Part shown: positions 62,599 to 64,000 of the stretch, piece by piece
How positions within the stretch are numbered: position 1 is the first letter of the stretch
Layout of the letters: every line of letters starts with the position of its first letter
NCBI GenBank assembly: GCA_013398275.1
Contig: VZSE01009483.1
Coordinates: 2,046,571 to 2,110,570, forward strand
DNA length: 64,000 nt
Direction: 5' to 3'
DNA from: Promerops cafer
Lineage: Eukaryota; Chordata; Aves; Passeriformes; Nectariniidae
Position numbers and translations under genes: made by a program
Notes under the pieces: model-generated
Told to the model about the DNA's origin: nothing
The model's database searches: none
Seen by the model: the letters and a program-made list of their open reading frames with translations, nothing else

Positions 62599-64000
62599 TA
62601 AAAACCAGTAAAGTTTGGTTCTGTCATTTGTGTCTTTGACTGTGAGCAGTTGAAGTGCGTGATGTGTGTACTAGCCAGGCCTGTGCTGTGGCATTGAACA
62701 AGTTATTCAAGGCTGCATCACTGGTATAATGCATTCAGAATTCAGAATTAATCCCTCCATGGGAACACGAATCTATGTAAAAACTTGATGTGCCATATGT
62801 GTAGGCCATGGGAAAATTGTGTGTGCCGTGAACTGTATACGGTCTTAAAAGCTTTAACATTTGTACTGCTCTTCCTACAACAGAATGTATGTCTTGATAG
62901 CTGTTGATCCTATGAGCTTCTGAAAAAAAATGCAATCTAAAGTTTATTCTTCTTGTCTTAAAATTACTGTTTTGTGTCTAACTGTTTACACAGGCCTGCA
63001 TACAGCAAAGGGTCTTTCTCTGTATGTTGCTGGGAAATGGAAAAGCAGATGCTATTTGTGAACCTTACAGGCTTAGAGAGATCAGTGAATGCCTTTCCTG
63101 AATCTCCTCCTGATAAGCCACTTCTACTTACTAGCAAATGCAAACAGTGCCAATAGCCTGGGCCTTCTTTAGAGGAAACAAAACAGCCTTGTTCTGTTCC
63201 ACTTCTATTGATACTTCTTAATTTTATCTTTTTGCCTCCTTTTGAGTAGGCTTAGGTGATACAATTCTTCCAAAGTGTAACTGAGGACAGTTTGCCTTTT
63301 TTACCCTTCTTTTTTCAAATCCTATGAAGGCCTCAAACAAGAAGAAAAAACTTTACAAAACTCATGCAGGTATTTTGTTAACAGGTAGCTTCTCAGAGTA
63401 CCCCAGACTATCTTTTAACAGCGTGCCTGCACTGTGTTGTGACTTGACATCTTGCTTTCATAGTGTGACCTGCTATTAATGGTGTTTGTTGCAATGAGGT
63501 CCTTTTAGTTTGTCCTAAAAGATTTTACTTGTTTGTCATCATATTAGAAACATAATGTACACTCTATAAGAAAAGCAATATACAATATACTATACGTCTT
63601 CTATTTCAATGCCTCTAGTTTTAGGTTAGTATTCATATCAATGTTTATAATCAAAATACAGGTTTTCTCATTCTTCACAGGACCAAGCAAAGTTTTGCCT
63701 TGTCTAAATACTAGCAGTAACATTTCTATTCAACAAATACTCTTTTCTCATGCTTCTAGTTTACTTGTGGTGGGCTCCATCCTACTAATTCCCCATTAAT
63801 GCATTTGAAAGGGAAAAGTGATGAGCTATTTCAGTGCATGACCTTTGCACAGTACCTGATTCATAAAGATAAACAGATCCAAAATTTCATTTATGAGCTA
63901 CTAGTGATCAGCAAAACAAAAAAAGATCTTTGAAGTTCAGCTGAGGAAATTCTGAAGTTCTTGCATTGCTTATTGAGTTTTGCAGTTTCTTGAGTCATTA

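Larger units (their letters stand above)
58383..64000. other. Non-coding flank, no gene recognised
   Basis: AT-rich unique sequence. A somewhat GC-richer patch at 58430-58830 holds a 139-codon minus-strand frame without any known motif. Short tandem units are at 59815-59871 and 61691-61718, and an A run is at 62584-62598. A perfect 9-base hairpin, GGTTGGACT-GGAG-AGTCCAACC, at 60914-60935 may be the trace of a CR1 3' end. Otherwise I see nothing. Confidence 0.6.

Overview
This window looks like nuclear DNA from a bird. It is AT-rich and gene-sparse, its only recognisable interspersed repeats are CR1-type LINE fragments in both orientations (several with the avian 3' end of short ATTCTATG-like octamers), and its single recognisable gene encodes a vertebrate protein. 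I cannot name the species. N characters at 299 and 29053 show it comes from a draft assembly.

The gene is the 3' end of GUCY1A2, the alpha-2 subunit of the nitric-oxide-sensitive soluble guanylate cyclase, on the + strand. The last three coding exons are at 7570-7713, 37771-37925 and 48788-48995 (stop TGA at 48993-48995). They join in frame (phase 0, then phase 2) across introns of about 30.1 kb and 10.9 kb with canonical GT/AG ends. Together they give the last 168 residues: the second half of the class III cyclase catalytic domain, the C-terminal tail and the PDZ ligand RETSL. Earlier exons lie upstream of the window, so 1-7569 is the end of another intron.

Layout: 1-7569 is an intron with an antisense CR1 (about 418-968), a short tandem duplication and a sense CR1 (about 4425-5185). 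At 7714-37770 is a large intron with several CR1 fragments, a 57-base T run beside an N, and a near-perfect inverted repeat (139-base arms, one mismatch, 137-base spacer) at 32709-33123. At 37926-48787 is an intron with a CR1 3' end near 39.8 kb and a larger CR1 at about 44430-45215 that carries the longest ORF of the window. From 48996 come the 3' UTR and then roughly 14 kb of non-coding flank with simple repeats and no recognised gene.

The most unusual structure is the inverted repeat. Its arms are far better matched than the decayed CR1 copies around it. A GUCY1A2 pre-mRNA that included it could fold into a long double-stranded hairpin. No new multi-gene system is visible. Nearly all the other open reading frames are short chance frames or CR1 remnants.
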